In this document: piece after piece, positions 1 to 8,358 of the stretch
How the letters are laid out: each line of letters begins with the position of its first letter
Numbering within the stretch: position 1 is the first letter of the stretch
Position numbers and translations under genes: made by a program
Notes under the pieces: model-generated
Told to the model about the DNA's origin: nothing
The model's input: the letters and a program-made list of their open reading frames with translations, nothing else
Databases searched by the model: none
Assembly: GCA_964563505.1 (NCBI GenBank)
Contig: CAZLXW010000010.1
Coordinates: 22,048 to 86,047 of the forward strand
Direction: 5' to 3'
DNA length: 64,000 bases
DNA from: UBA1351 sp964563505
Lineage (GTDB): Bacteria > Bacillota > Clostridia > Lachnospirales > Vallitaleaceae

Positions 1-628
1 CGAGTGCTTTAATCTGTTCAACATTATCGAATAAAAAATCATAGTATTTTGAATCTTTAATCAAGGCATGCTTTATAACTTCAGCCATACCTGCCATAAA
101 TTCTCTTCGAGGTAATGTCTGTAATGTATTGACATTAATATAGACGAGCATAGGTTGATAAAATGCGCCGACGATATTTTTATATCCATTAAAATCCACA
201 CCTGTCTTACCACCAATGCTACTATCGACTTGAGCCAACAATGATGTAGGAATTTGGATAAAGTCAACGCCACGCATGTATGTAGCAGCAGTATAACCGG
301 CCATATCCCCTGCCACTCCTCCGCCTAAGGCAATGATTAAAGTCCCTCTATCAGACCCGTGTTCAATTAAATCTTGATAAAAGCTTTCAATTGTTTTTAA
401 TGTTTTATAATGCTCTCCCGGTATAAAGGAAGAAACGATAATCTCACGTTCAAAGCTAGAAAGTTCATCGATGATTTCTTGTGTATACAGTGGATTCACA
501 TGATCATCTGTAATGATAACGAATTTACTATATGTTTTTTCAAGTGAGTCAATGGCATCTGTCAAAAAATCAAATCCTGTCGTAAAGTATATCGGGTAAT
601 TACGACTACTCGTATTGACGGTCATCAT
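1..628 (-). CDS. aroB: 3-dehydroquinate synthase, N-terminal part (cut by window edge)
   Basis: This enzyme cyclises DAHP to 3-dehydroquinate, the second step of the shikimate pathway, in the cytoplasm with NAD and a divalent metal. Reading the minus strand from about 628 gives roughly 209 residues before the edge. They include the NAD-binding glycine motif GGGVAGDMAG near residue 100 and the active-site stretch PTSLLAQVDSSIGGKTG. The C-terminal metal-binding half lies outside the window. The start is one of two adjacent ATGs (628 or 625). It overlaps the end of divIVA by about 20 bases and has only a weak ribosome binding site, so translation may be coupled to divIVA. Family assignment is confident; the exact start is not. 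Confidence 0.93.
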   Translation of the reverse strand, partial: MMTVNTSSRNYPIYFTTGFDFLTDAIDSLEKTYSKFVIITDDHVNPLYTQEIIDELSSFEREIIVSSFIPGEHYKTLKTIESFYQDLIEHGSDRGTLIIALGGGVAGDMAGYTAATYMRGVDFIQIPTSLLAQVDSSIGGKTGVDFNGYKNIVGAFYQPMLVYINVNTLQTLPRREFMAGMAEVIKHALIKDSKYYDFLFDNVEQIKAL

Positions 629-1169
629 CTTCGGCGATGTCATCTTCAACTCCTCCTTCTAGTTCTTCCTCTATTCTACGAACTTCATCCATAGCTTGAT
701 TCGAAATAATATCATTTTGTCGAATCTCGAGTTCATTGCGATCAACCATTTCCATTTGCGCCCTTAAAAACTGACGAATTTGAATCTTTGAAGCATCATA
801 GGCCTTAATTAGAGATTGGCGAGATTGATCGATTTGATGAATCTCTTCTTTTGCTTCTTTTATAATTTTCTCAGCATTAATTTCAGCTTCTTTTTCGATA
901 CTCTCTGCTTTACTTCTAGCAACAGTACGTGTCTCTTCAGCTGTTTTTTCAGCAAGTAAAAGGGTGTTTTGCAACGTGTTTTCAATAGTTTTATAATATT
1001 GAATACCCTCGTTGAGCATATTAATTTTATCTTTCATTTCAATATTTTCTTTGTAAATTTTTTCATAGCTTGTTAGAATCTCATTCATAAACTGTTTTAC
1101 TTCTGATTTGCTATATCCACCAAGGGACGAACTAAACTCTTTTGACTCAATATCTAATGGTGTTAACAT
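606..1169 (-). CDS. divIVA: DivIVA domain cell-division protein
   Basis: DivIVA proteins bind negatively curved membrane at poles and septa and recruit division or polarity factors. The 187-residue product starts with the family signature: MLTPLDIESKEF, then a GYSKSEVKQF segment. A long charged coiled coil follows, from about residue 30 to 155, rich in Glu, Lys and Ala heptads. The tail is acidic. It is the second-last gene of the ylm-type cluster, after ylmH, as in many Firmicutes. The organism also encodes MinE (8077-8346), so DivIVA need not be the Min topology factor here. Confidence 0.93.
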   Translation of the reverse strand: MLTPLDIESKEFSSSLGGYSKSEVKQFMNEILTSYEKIYKENIEMKDKINMLNEGIQYYKTIENTLQNTLLLAEKTAEETRTVARSKAESIEKEAEINAEKIIKEAKEEIHQIDQSRQSLIKAYDASKIQIRQFLRAQMEMVDRNELEIRQNDIISNQAMDEVRRIEEELEGGVEDDIAEDDDRQYE

Positions 1170-1178
1170 GTGTACCTC

Positions 1179-1946
1179 CTATATATATTGTAGTATAGTA
1201 ATCCATATTCTTCCTTTTTTTGTTGTATTTCCAATGGTTTGAAGTTTAAATTTGCCTTTGCCACGAATTGAAATAATATCTCTCTCATTCATGACATGAT
1301 GTCGTTTGGTTATCTCTTCCTGATTCACCCGAACAGCTCCTTTTAGAATATAATGTTGACATTCTGTGCGAGATGTATTTAACATTGCTTTCATAATGTT
1401 ATCGAGTCTAAGCGAAGAAACTGTCGTTGATATTTCTTTGGCTTTTGGTGCTAAGCTTTTCAAATAATTCCAATCTGTGATGAACGAGCATGTAACTGCA
1501 TGATGCCCTACGAAAAAAAGCTGATCTATAAGCAGATTGCCGATACGTTCATGACACAAAAAATACGCAGCGTCTTCATTGAAAATAATATCACCAAATA
1601 GTCTGCGATCAACCCCTTGCCCTAATAAAGAACCGAGTAAATCACGATGGTTAAAAGAGATTGGGGATGCATCGGATGCACGCACTTGAATGGCAACGAC
1701 AGGGAACAAAGTCATATAATCGTCTTCGATATAGTTCAAGAATGATTTTGGGAAAAACCCAATCATTCGTCGTTCGTCATCATGAAACATGTGGGACTCT
1801 ATAGCGATCAAATCGTCATCCATTGCTTTGAATGTTTGTCGATATATAGATAATTGATGCAAATCCAAAAAGTCCGAGAATTCAGGGTATTGAAACTCAT
1901 GCGCATGATACATTTTCTCTTGAATCTGGTTAATAAATTGTTTCAT
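1179..1946 (-). CDS. ylmH: YlmH-family S4-domain RNA-binding protein
   Basis: YlmH is a conserved cytoplasmic S4-domain protein of the Firmicutes division cluster. The family binds RNA and has been linked to rescue of stalled 50S-peptidyl-tRNA complexes. The 255-residue product has an N-terminal domain containing a GFFPKSFL-like segment near residue 65. Its C-terminal S4 domain (about 175-240) has the segments SRTECQHYILKGAVRVN and IISIRGKGKFKL. Its ATG overlaps the yggT stop by four bases, so the two are probably translationally coupled. A nine-base gap separates it from divIVA. Confidence 0.92.
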   Translation of the reverse strand: MKQFINQIQEKMYHAHEFQYPEFSDFLDLHQLSIYRQTFKAMDDDLIAIESHMFHDDERRMIGFFPKSFLNYIEDDYMTLFPVVAIQVRASDASPISFNHRDLLGSLLGQGVDRRLFGDIIFNEDAAYFLCHERIGNLLIDQLFFVGHHAVTCSFITDWNYLKSLAPKAKEISTTVSSLRLDNIMKAMLNTSRTECQHYILKGAVRVNQEEITKRHHVMNERDIISIRGKGKFKLQTIGNTTKKGRIWITILQYI

Positions 1947-2224
1947 CGAATAAACCTTAATAGATAGGACTGCATTAATTGAAGAAAGATAAACGCAATT
2001 AAAGGAGAAATATCGAGAATCATTCCTCCTTTTCTTCCACCAAAAATAGAAGCATCAATTAGCCTTCGTATAGGTGCTAAAATTGGCTCTGTCAGCGTAT
2101 ACAAGACTTCAATAAAAACATTATTCGGGTTTAACCTAAACCAAGATAGAATAACCCTTAAAAACAAAATCATTTGCATGATATATAAAGCATAATAGAT
2201 TGCTGTCAATAATAAATTGGTCAT
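1943..2224 (-). CDS. yggT: YggT family membrane protein
   Basis: A 93-residue integral membrane protein of the YggT/YlmG family. It has two hydrophobic segments, about residues 3-25 and 68-90. The conserved loop between them reads LTEPILAPIRRLI. Family members sit in division clusters of bacteria and in chloroplasts, but the biochemical role is not settled. The gene lies between sepF and ylmH, the usual Firmicutes order, and overlaps ylmH by four bases. Confidence 0.9.
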   Translation of the reverse strand: MTNLLLTAIYYALYIMQMILFLRVILSWFRLNPNNVFIEVLYTLTEPILAPIRRLIDASIFGGRKGGMILDISPLIAFIFLQLMQSYLLRFIR

Positions 2225-2270
2225 ATTCTGCCTCCTAATATTCTGTCATTTTATGTCTCCATGCAAAGTA

Positions 2271-2747
2271 CTACTTGTCCCAACGGATAATCCCATTTGA
2301 TTTTAATTCTTCTTGAAAGTCGCCAAGTATATCAACGTTTTCAGGAGCGATTAAAAAAATATTATTGGTTACACGTTGCATGTTACCATCAAGCGTATAA
2401 CATGAGCCACTTACAAAATCCATAATACGTTGTGCAATCTCATGTTCTATATTCTCTAGGTTAATTATGCATGGTTTTTTTGATTTAATGTGATCACAAA
2501 TTTCTTGAGCTTCATCATAAGAGGTCGGTTGCATAACAACAACTTCCATTTGAATATTTGCCTGTAAATTCATGACTTTTGATTTACCTCCGGTGTAGGC
2601 TTTAAAATTACGTGGTTCTTCTTTTCTGACAGGTTGAGGAACTCCGGTAAATGTATTAAACTCATCACTATCTAAATCCATTTCCTGTTCATCTTCGTAA
2701 TCATTTAATTTCATTATATCCATTACTTTATCAAATAGTTTTGCCAT
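2271..2747 (-). CDS. sepF: Cell division protein SepF
   Basis: SepF tethers FtsZ filaments to the membrane. The 158-residue product fits the family plan: a short N-terminal amphipathic membrane-targeting stretch, an acidic linker (residues 18-30, DEQEMDLDSDEF), then a compact alpha/beta SepF domain. That domain contains VVVMQPTSYDEAQEICDHIK and FVSGSCYTLDGNMQRV. The start follows a purine-rich AAAGGTGACC site. It sits between yggS and yggT in the standard order, so it is probably cotranscribed with divIVA. Confidence 0.95.
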   Translation of the reverse strand: MAKLFDKVMDIMKLNDYEDEQEMDLDSDEFNTFTGVPQPVRKEEPRNFKAYTGGKSKVMNLQANIQMEVVVMQPTSYDEAQEICDHIKSKKPCIINLENIEHEIAQRIMDFVSGSCYTLDGNMQRVTNNIFLIAPENVDILGDFQEELKSNGIIRWDK

Positions 2748-2769
2748 AAGGTCACCTTTCTATTTCCTT

Positions 2770-3474
2770 CTATGAATTATAATTTCGCTCTCCAAAAATT
2801 CCTGTGCCCACACGAATATGTGTAGCGCCTTCTTCTATGGCAATTTCATAATCTCCCGTCATTCCCATAGATAGAATACTCATATTAACATTATCAATGT
2901 TTTTACTTTTTATGTCAATAAGTAATTCGCCTAATTGTCTAAAAACAGAACGATTCTCTTCCGGATTCTCTACATAAGGTGCAATGGTCATTAATCCTTT
3001 GATATGTAAATTGCTATAAGTGGCAATCTCTCGAACCGTTTGATCGACGTCGTTTAGCATAAACCCTTGTTTGCTGTCTTCTTCACTCACATTTACTTGT
3101 AATAGTATATTGACGTCACACGCATTTTTCTCAGCTTGTTTGCTTAACTGACGTGCAAGTTTTAATGAGTCGACAGAGTGAATTAATTCACATGTATTTA
3201 AAACATACTTTATCTTATTACTTTGTAGATGTCCAATCATATGCCATTTTACGGGATCAGTAATACTTTTTGTCTTGTCCCGAATTTCTTGGGGTTTATT
3301 TTCTCCAAAAGAAGTCATACCTAATTCAATGGCTATTTTAACCATTTCAATAGGTTTGGTTTTAGATACTGCAATTAAGGTGATTTCTTCCGGATTACGC
3401 CCACTTCGTTGACATGCATTTTCTATGTTACATAGAACTTGTTGATAGTTTTCTTCTAATTGTTTTTTTGTCAT
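2770..3474 (-). CDS. yggS: YggS/PLPBP family pyridoxal 5'-phosphate homeostasis protein
   Basis: A cytoplasmic PLP-binding protein with an alanine-racemase-like barrel and no known catalytic reaction; the family buffers PLP. The 234-residue length is typical. The PLP lysine lies in LIAVSKTKP near residue 36. Further family motifs are MIGHLQSNK, LSMGMTGD and the phosphate-binding RVGTGIFG near the C terminus. It is encoded between the HlyD-like gene and sepF, as YlmE is in other Firmicutes. Confidence 0.95.
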   Translation of the reverse strand: MTKKQLEENYQQVLCNIENACQRSGRNPEEITLIAVSKTKPIEMVKIAIELGMTSFGENKPQEIRDKTKSITDPVKWHMIGHLQSNKIKYVLNTCELIHSVDSLKLARQLSKQAEKNACDVNILLQVNVSEEDSKQGFMLNDVDQTVREIATYSNLHIKGLMTIAPYVENPEENRSVFRQLGELLIDIKSKNIDNVNMSILSMGMTGDYEIAIEEGATHIRVGTGIFGERNYNS

Positions 3475-3488
3475 TTAAACACATCCTT

Positions 3489-4976
3489 TTATTTTAATGT
3501 TGTAAATTCTTCAATTCCACTGCTGTCTGCAACTATTTTATCATAAAGTCCAACACTATAGCGTAATTGGGACTCAATAATTCTAAAATCCTTATCCTCA
3601 TAAACTGTCTCAATACGTCTAAAATCTGTATACCCCTTATTTAAGACATAGACACCTTCAATTGTCATTGGATTTTCTAATGAATATGTATCTGTATCAC
3701 TGACTGTTGCATTTGGATCAAGAACATATAATATGTTGTCAAATGTATTTAATTTGATCTCTTGATCGATACTTCGCACGTACGAATATTCGCCATCAAC
3801 GTAATACTCTTTTATATCAATGGGAATCAGTTCTTGTTGCGACGTATCTTCCTTGGAATAAATGCTTTTTTGTATTTGATAGCTGCCTTTATTATATTGT
3901 ATAGCACTCTTAGGGAGTTTATATACATCTTTTGTCGTGATAGCATCATTCGGAATTTTTAATCCATCAAATTGATTATAAATAATTTTATAGTCGATTT
4001 TACGATCCGAAAAAAACAAATTAAAGTATCGATCCAATTCGTATACGGCAAATATCTTATCTCCATCACGATATGTACGGTGTACTCTAACATCGACACG
4101 TATATTTTTGGTTGGAAAGAAAATACTAACATATGAACGGTTTTCTAAATGCTTTTCACAATATGGATCGATTTCTGAAACTAGGTAATATAAATAATTA
4201 TCGACAATTTTATATAATGGGTCTCCACCTGAAATGGATTGTTTTTTAGTAATGTCAACACTTGTAATATCTCTAGCAAAAAGATTGGAATCAAAGGTGT
4301 CAATGGTGGCATCTTCAAATCCATCAATGGTGTAACTAATAACACCGCTTTTTTCCATTTTATAGTAGGTCCCGTTTTGGAGCTGTTTGTCTTGATTAGA
4401 TTGGATTTTTTTTTGAATTTGATCAAAAAGATCTTGGTCTGTAATCAACACTGTTTGCGAAATGTCAAAAAGTGTTGTTTCAATATTATCTCTCGCAATT
4501 GAAGCGTAACTTAAATCATTACGTTTTTTTTCAACGACATAAGACCGTACTCGATCTTTCAGAATACTATAATCGTCAATGGTGTATGTAGCCGCACGGT
4601 TTAGCTGATTTAAATGTTCATTAATCTGCTCATTAAGTATACGTTCCATCTCTGGATCTTGGTTGATAACACACACATATGTGTTCAAGCGAATCTTTTC
4701 ACCTTCAGGTACAAAATATTTAATCGGTCCGGAATCATTACTATATACAATATCTTCATTACGTAAGAAGACACCTTTAAATGATCCTTCGTTTAAAATC
4801 TCTCCGGATTCTGCATATACATAGTGAATGGCCTCTTTTGTCAGTGAGTGGTATACAATAAACAATAAATAAGCCATTAAAATAACATAGACAATGACGA
4901 CAAAATTTATATGTTTATTTGCTTTTTCTTCTCTCTTCTTTTTCTTTGCGCTAGCTTTATATCGATTGTTTTCCAT
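3489..4976 (-). CDS. HlyD-like single-pass membrane protein of the division cluster
   Basis: The product of about 495 residues has a Lys-rich cytoplasmic N terminus. One transmembrane helix follows at about residues 23-43. The large extracytoplasmic part has lipoyl/barrel-sandwich-like segments (EGEKIRLNTYVCVIN near residue 90, SGGDPLYKIVDN near 245), as in periplasmic adaptor proteins. I chose ATG 4976 over an in-frame ATG 39 bases upstream because AGAGGG lies seven bases before it. It overlaps the end of ytqA by 20 bases. No ABC exporter or outer-membrane partner lies nearby, so an efflux role is not supported. Position next to yggS and sepF suggests a cell-envelope or division role, which is inference. 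Confidence 0.75.
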   Translation of the reverse strand: MENNRYKASAKKKKREEKANKHINFVVIVYVILMAYLLFIVYHSLTKEAIHYVYAESGEILNEGSFKGVFLRNEDIVYSNDSGPIKYFVPEGEKIRLNTYVCVINQDPEMERILNEQINEHLNQLNRAATYTIDDYSILKDRVRSYVVEKKRNDLSYASIARDNIETTLFDISQTVLITDQDLFDQIQKKIQSNQDKQLQNGTYYKMEKSGVISYTIDGFEDATIDTFDSNLFARDITSVDITKKQSISGGDPLYKIVDNYLYYLVSEIDPYCEKHLENRSYVSIFFPTKNIRVDVRVHRTYRDGDKIFAVYELDRYFNLFFSDRKIDYKIIYNQFDGLKIPNDAITTKDVYKLPKSAIQYNKGSYQIQKSIYSKEDTSQQELIPIDIKEYYVDGEYSYVRSIDQEIKLNTFDNILYVLDPNATVSDTDTYSLENPMTIEGVYVLNKGYTDFRRIETVYEDKDFRIIESQLRYSVGLYDKIVADSSGIEEFTTLK

Positions 4977-5901
4977 ATCGTCCCTCTGAATAATACATTC
5001 CTTGTCTAAAATCATTTTCGGTTAATTGTTCGATAATCATATTATATACCTTCCACCAGCTTGTATCCCAATTTGAAAAAACAGAGTCATCTTCCGGTAT
5101 TCTAGACACAAGTCTTGCGATGGCAATATCCGGATTTAAGTGTGTAATAAAGTATATAACACGTTGAATGTAGTCATTTATATCACCTACTATGATTTTA
5201 CCATCTAAATACTCTTTTTCATAGATACTATCTTTTGCAATGTATAAAGAATGTAATTTCACAGTGTCCGAATGTACCTCATTTATTAAATCCACCGTGT
5301 TTTTAACATCCTTTATTGATGTCCCCGGTAAATTCAAAATAAGATGGGTACACAAGCTAAAACCAAAAGACTTAATACGCAATGCGGTTTCTTTATAATC
5401 TGTAACCGAGTGTCCACGATGAACCGATTCCAATACATCATCATTGGCAATTTGTAAACCTAATTCAAAGGTTATATGTATATGATTTTGTTCTTGTACC
5501 TTCTTTAGAGCGCGTAAATATTCATCCGGTAAGGTATCAGGACGTGTTGCGATATCAATTCCTTCCAAATCACATTCAATAGCTTCATTGACATAACTTA
5601 AAAACATTTCTATTGGCATATAGGTATTTGTATAGTTCTGAAAATAACCAATAAATTTTTTGGCCTTATATCGCTTCATCATTTTAAGGCGAGCTGCCTT
5701 GATTTGCTCTTTAACAGGAATCATATCTTCATGTGCTTCAAATCCCGTACCTTTCGCGCTACAAAAAGAACATCCTTTTCTTCCTTTACTCCCATCTCGA
5801 TTGGGGCATGTCGACGGAATATTAATGGGACATTTATAGGTTTTTGCATGGTATTTATTTGTAAGATATTCATTATATGAATAAAATCTAGGTTCTGACA
5901 T
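4957..5901 (-). CDS. ytqA: TIGR01212-family radical SAM protein (YtqA/YhcC type)
   Basis: A 314-residue radical SAM enzyme. The iron-sulfur cysteines lie in CPNRDGSKGRKGCSFC near residues 32-47, giving the long first spacing followed by CxxC that typifies this family. Other conserved stretches are YFQNYTNTY, ATRPDTLPDEYL and ELGLQ. The substrate is not established for the family; a role in tRNA modification has been proposed. It is the first gene of the minus-strand division cluster. It is divergent from the P-loop gene at 6065, with about 160 bases between them, where I did not find a convincing minus-strand promoter. Confidence 0.9.
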   Translation of the reverse strand: MSEPRFYSYNEYLTNKYHAKTYKCPINIPSTCPNRDGSKGRKGCSFCSAKGTGFEAHEDMIPVKEQIKAARLKMMKRYKAKKFIGYFQNYTNTYMPIEMFLSYVNEAIECDLEGIDIATRPDTLPDEYLRALKKVQEQNHIHITFELGLQIANDDVLESVHRGHSVTDYKETALRIKSFGFSLCTHLILNLPGTSIKDVKNTVDLINEVHSDTVKLHSLYIAKDSIYEKEYLDGKIIVGDINDYIQRVIYFITHLNPDIAIARLVSRIPEDDSVFSNWDTSWWKVYNMIIEQLTENDFRQGMYYSEGRYGKQSI

Positions 5902-6064
5902 GATAACACTTCTTTCTCTGGTTGATCAAAGGATAACTTATTTAAGTCTAAAACAAATAAACGAAAATATTTCGATTTATAAAAAGGATTTGTACATTTT
6001 TCATAGAATACATATATATACTAATCGATTAACCAGTCCATTTATTATTAAGGAGGAGATTACC

Positions 6065-6481
6065 ATGATACAAGTAATTCCAGGTGATACAGGTGAGGGA
6101 AAAACAAAAGAGCTAATCGAAGAAGCAAATTCAAAACTAAATGAAACAAATGGAAATATTGTTTATATTGATGCTGATAATACACATATGTATGATCTCA
6201 AGCATGAAATCCGATATATAAATATTTCTGAATTTCCGATTAATAATTATCATGAGTTTTTTGGCTTTATGTGCGGTATCTTATCAGAAGATAACGATAT
6301 TGATTATATCTTCGTTGACGGTCTATTACGGATGGCGCACCTCAATCAAATTGATAATTCCGATGAATTGATTGAAAAGTTAAAATTGATTACGAATAAG
6401 TTTGGAGTAAAACTTGTTGCAAGTATTAATTGCAAGCAAAAGAACCTACCTCAATTCCTTCAAGAATTTTCAATGGCTTAA
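6065..6481 (+). CDS. Small P-loop ATP/GTP-binding protein of unknown function
   Basis: I do not recognise a named family. ATG 6065 follows a strong AAGGAGGAG site with good spacing, so the in-frame ATG at 5900 is unlikely to be the start. The 138-residue product has a Walker A motif at residues 7-14 (GDTGEGKT). A Walker-B-like hydrophobic strand ending in Asp (DYIFVDG) lies near residue 81. A NIVYIDAD strand is near residue 33. It lacks room for a helicase or ABC domain, so it is a minimal NTPase fold or a nucleotide-binding accessory protein. It stands alone on the plus strand and shares a terminator with convergent mgsA. Confidence 0.75.
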   Translation: MIQVIPGDTGEGKTKELIEEANSKLNETNGNIVYIDADNTHMYDLKHEIRYINISEFPINNYHEFFGFMCGILSEDNDIDYIFVDGLLRMAHLNQIDNSDELIEKLKLITNKFGVKLVASINCKQKNLPQFLQEFSMA

Positions 6482-6493
6482 TGCTGTTTGTAA

Positions 6494-6526
6494 AAAAGCT
6501 GGTGTCTAGTGACACCAGCTTTTATT
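6494..6526. terminator. Bidirectional intrinsic terminator between the P-loop gene and mgsA
   Basis: A 13-base-pair perfect stem (AAAAGCTGGTGTC / GACACCAGCTTTT) with loop TAGT lies between two convergent stop codons. A-runs before it and T-runs after it serve both strands. Confidence 0.9.
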
Positions 6527-6537
6527 ATACAATAAAA

Positions 6538-6933
6538 TCATCTTAATACATCGCGCCATTCAATATCTCCACGTTCAAGTGCTCGTATTAATAATTCTGC
6601 CGTTGCTAAATTTGTAGCAACTGGAATATTATGTATGTCACAGAGTCGAATCAAAGAGCCCATTTCCGGTTCATGTTCTTGGCGTGAAACAGGATCCCGT
6701 AAAAAAATCATTACATCAATTTGATTATGAGCAATTTGAGATCCTAATTGCTGAACCCCACCAAGATGTCCAGTTAAATATTTGTGTATATTTAAATTCG
6801 TCACTTCTTCAATTAACCGACCTGTCGTTCCCGTTGCATAAAGGTCATGTTTATGCAATATATTCCTATACGCAATGCAAAAGTTTTGCATTAATTTTTT
6901 CTTGGTATCATGTGCTACTAATCCGATATTCAT
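6538..6933 (-). CDS. mgsA: Methylglyoxal synthase
   Basis: Converts dihydroxyacetone phosphate to methylglyoxal and phosphate, a bypass of lower glycolysis under phosphate limitation. The 131-residue length is normal. Motifs seen are the phosphate-binding ATGTTGRLI near residue 45 and HLGGVQQLG. The catalytic aspartate region is FLRDPVSRQEHEPEMGS, and NIPVATNLATAE lies near the C terminus. It is the last gene of the long mre/min/rodA run, nine bases after rodA, as found in other Clostridia. Confidence 0.97.
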   Translation of the reverse strand: MNIGLVAHDTKKKLMQNFCIAYRNILHKHDLYATGTTGRLIEEVTNLNIHKYLTGHLGGVQQLGSQIAHNQIDVMIFLRDPVSRQEHEPEMGSLIRLCDIHNIPVATNLATAELLIRALERGDIEWRDVLR

Positions 6934-6942
6934 AAGAACCCC

Positions 6943-8067
6943 CTATTTGTTAGTTTTTCGTTGGATACTTAAGTTAAGTATAAGACCTAACATAAGCATG
7001 TTACTCCATAATGCATTTAAACCATAACTAATGAATGGCAAGGGCAATCCAGTGTTTGGTACGATATTTGTTGTAACCCCAACATTAATAAATGTCTGAA
7101 CTCCAATGATGGCAACAAAGCCTGCACACAAAAGTTGCCCCATTAAATCTTTACTGTCTTTTGCAATATATAATACTCTTAACATCAAGGCTAAGAGCAA
7201 TAACAATACAATAGAGCATCCAATGAACCCAAACTCTTCACCAATAATCGAGAAAATAAAATCCGTTTGTGATTCCGGCAAATAATTGTACTGATTAAGC
7301 TTACCATTATATATTCCTTTTCCGAACAATTGCCCGGAACCAATTCCTTGAACGGAGTTTTGTGTTTGGAGAGCAATGGACAATTCATATTCCTCTGGGT
7401 TGATCATTGCCATAATTCGCCCCAATTGGTTATTGCTTAGCAATATTTGTTCGGGTTGTTGTATATACCATAATACACCAAATATCATAACAATTGCAAT
7501 CCCTACAAGAATAAATATATAACGATATTTGATACCAGCGCAAAACAACATAATAGCGAGTAAAAAAAGCAAAACAATCGCTGTAGATAAATCAGGTTGT
7601 TTACGAATAAGCATCACGGGTACAATGATTAAGATACTTGCACCGATCCACACAAAAACTGAATTAACATGCTTTTGAAGTTTATCAAAATATTTTGCCA
7701 AAACAATGACCATGAAAAATTTAGAAAATTCACTAGGTTGAATGGTTATACTACCAATCTCTATCCATCGAACAGCACCATTGACTTCTTTTCCAAACAT
7801 TAATACGGCGACAAGTAAGCCAACGTTCACAAGGTAAATCGGAACAGCTAATTTTCCTAATAGATGATAATCAAAAAAAGAAAGAATAATCATCAAAACC
7901 AAGCCTATGAAAAAAGCTAATAGCTGTCTTTGCGAGTAATAATCTGTTCCTTCAATACTGTTAATCCGAGTTGCACTACCAATAACAAAATAACTCACTG
8001 TGATTAGTAAGAATAAGAGAATTATACTTAAAAAATCAAAGCGCTTGTAATTATAACTACGAAACAT
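6943..8067 (-). CDS. rodA: FtsW/RodA/SpoVE family peptidoglycan glycosyltransferase, probably RodA
   Basis: A polytopic SEDS protein of 374 residues with about ten transmembrane helices. SEDS proteins polymerise lipid II. Visible family motifs are RWIEIGSITIQPSEF near residue 100, KQPDLSTA near 157, and the C-terminal block NVGVTTNIVPNTGLPLPFIS. Placement with minCDE and with mreCD and PBP2 upstream argues for the elongation enzyme RodA rather than FtsW or SpoVE, which is inference from context. It starts ten bases after minE. Confidence 0.93.
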   Translation of the reverse strand: MFRSYNYKRFDFLSIILLFLLITVSYFVIGSATRINSIEGTDYYSQRQLLAFFIGLVLMIILSFFDYHLLGKLAVPIYLVNVGLLVAVLMFGKEVNGAVRWIEIGSITIQPSEFSKFFMVIVLAKYFDKLQKHVNSVFVWIGASILIIVPVMLIRKQPDLSTAIVLLFLLAIMLFCAGIKYRYIFILVGIAIVMIFGVLWYIQQPEQILLSNNQLGRIMAMINPEEYELSIALQTQNSVQGIGSGQLFGKGIYNGKLNQYNYLPESQTDFIFSIIGEEFGFIGCSIVLLLLLALMLRVLYIAKDSKDLMGQLLCAGFVAIIGVQTFINVGVTTNIVPNTGLPLPFISYGLNALWSNMLMLGLILNLSIQRKTNK

Positions 8068-8076
8068 ATATTGCCT

Positions 8077-8346
8077 CTATCCTTTTGGCTTTTTAATATT
8101 GGTTATTGGTATATTTGCATAAAGAGCCGGTACAACATTTCCGGAGGTGTCTGAACGCGTGGAACCTACTTTTAATTCCAACTCACCTTCATCGAAATCC
8201 ATATATTTGCTGATTGTTTGTAGAATATCAGCACGCATCATTTCTAATACGTCAGTTGAACAATTAACTCGATCATGAATTAAAACCAACTTCAAACGAT
8301 CTTTTGCTACCGCCTTAGAGGTTTTCTTCCTTGAAAAAAATCCCAT
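8077..8346 (-). CDS. minE: Cell division topological specificity factor MinE
   Basis: MinE stimulates the MinD ATPase and drives Min oscillation. The 89-residue product has the typical N terminus MGFFSRKKTSK and the MinD-contact strand RLKLVLIHDR. A C-terminal dimerisation domain (ADILQTISKYMDFDEGELEL) follows. It lies directly after minD with a 12-base gap. MinE is rarer than DivIVA in Firmicutes; this genome encodes both. Confidence 0.95.
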   Translation of the reverse strand: MGFFSRKKTSKAVAKDRLKLVLIHDRVNCSTDVLEMMRADILQTISKYMDFDEGELELKVGSTRSDTSGNVVPALYANIPITNIKKPKG

Positions 8347-8358
8347 TATTCCACCTTC

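Noticed and set aside
73..273. Minus-strand frame of 66 residues at the left end
   Set aside because: It is a different frame of the minus strand that carries aroB; the aroB frame has clear motifs.
5900..6064. N-terminal extension of the P-loop protein from ATG 5900
   Set aside because: ATG 6065 has a strong AAGGAGGAG; the extension is low complexity and overlaps the divergent ytqA start.
5902..6064. Sporulation-type promoter (CATAGAAT) for the P-loop gene
   Set aside because: The -10-like string fits a sigma-E pattern partly, but no matching -35 was found at the right distance.
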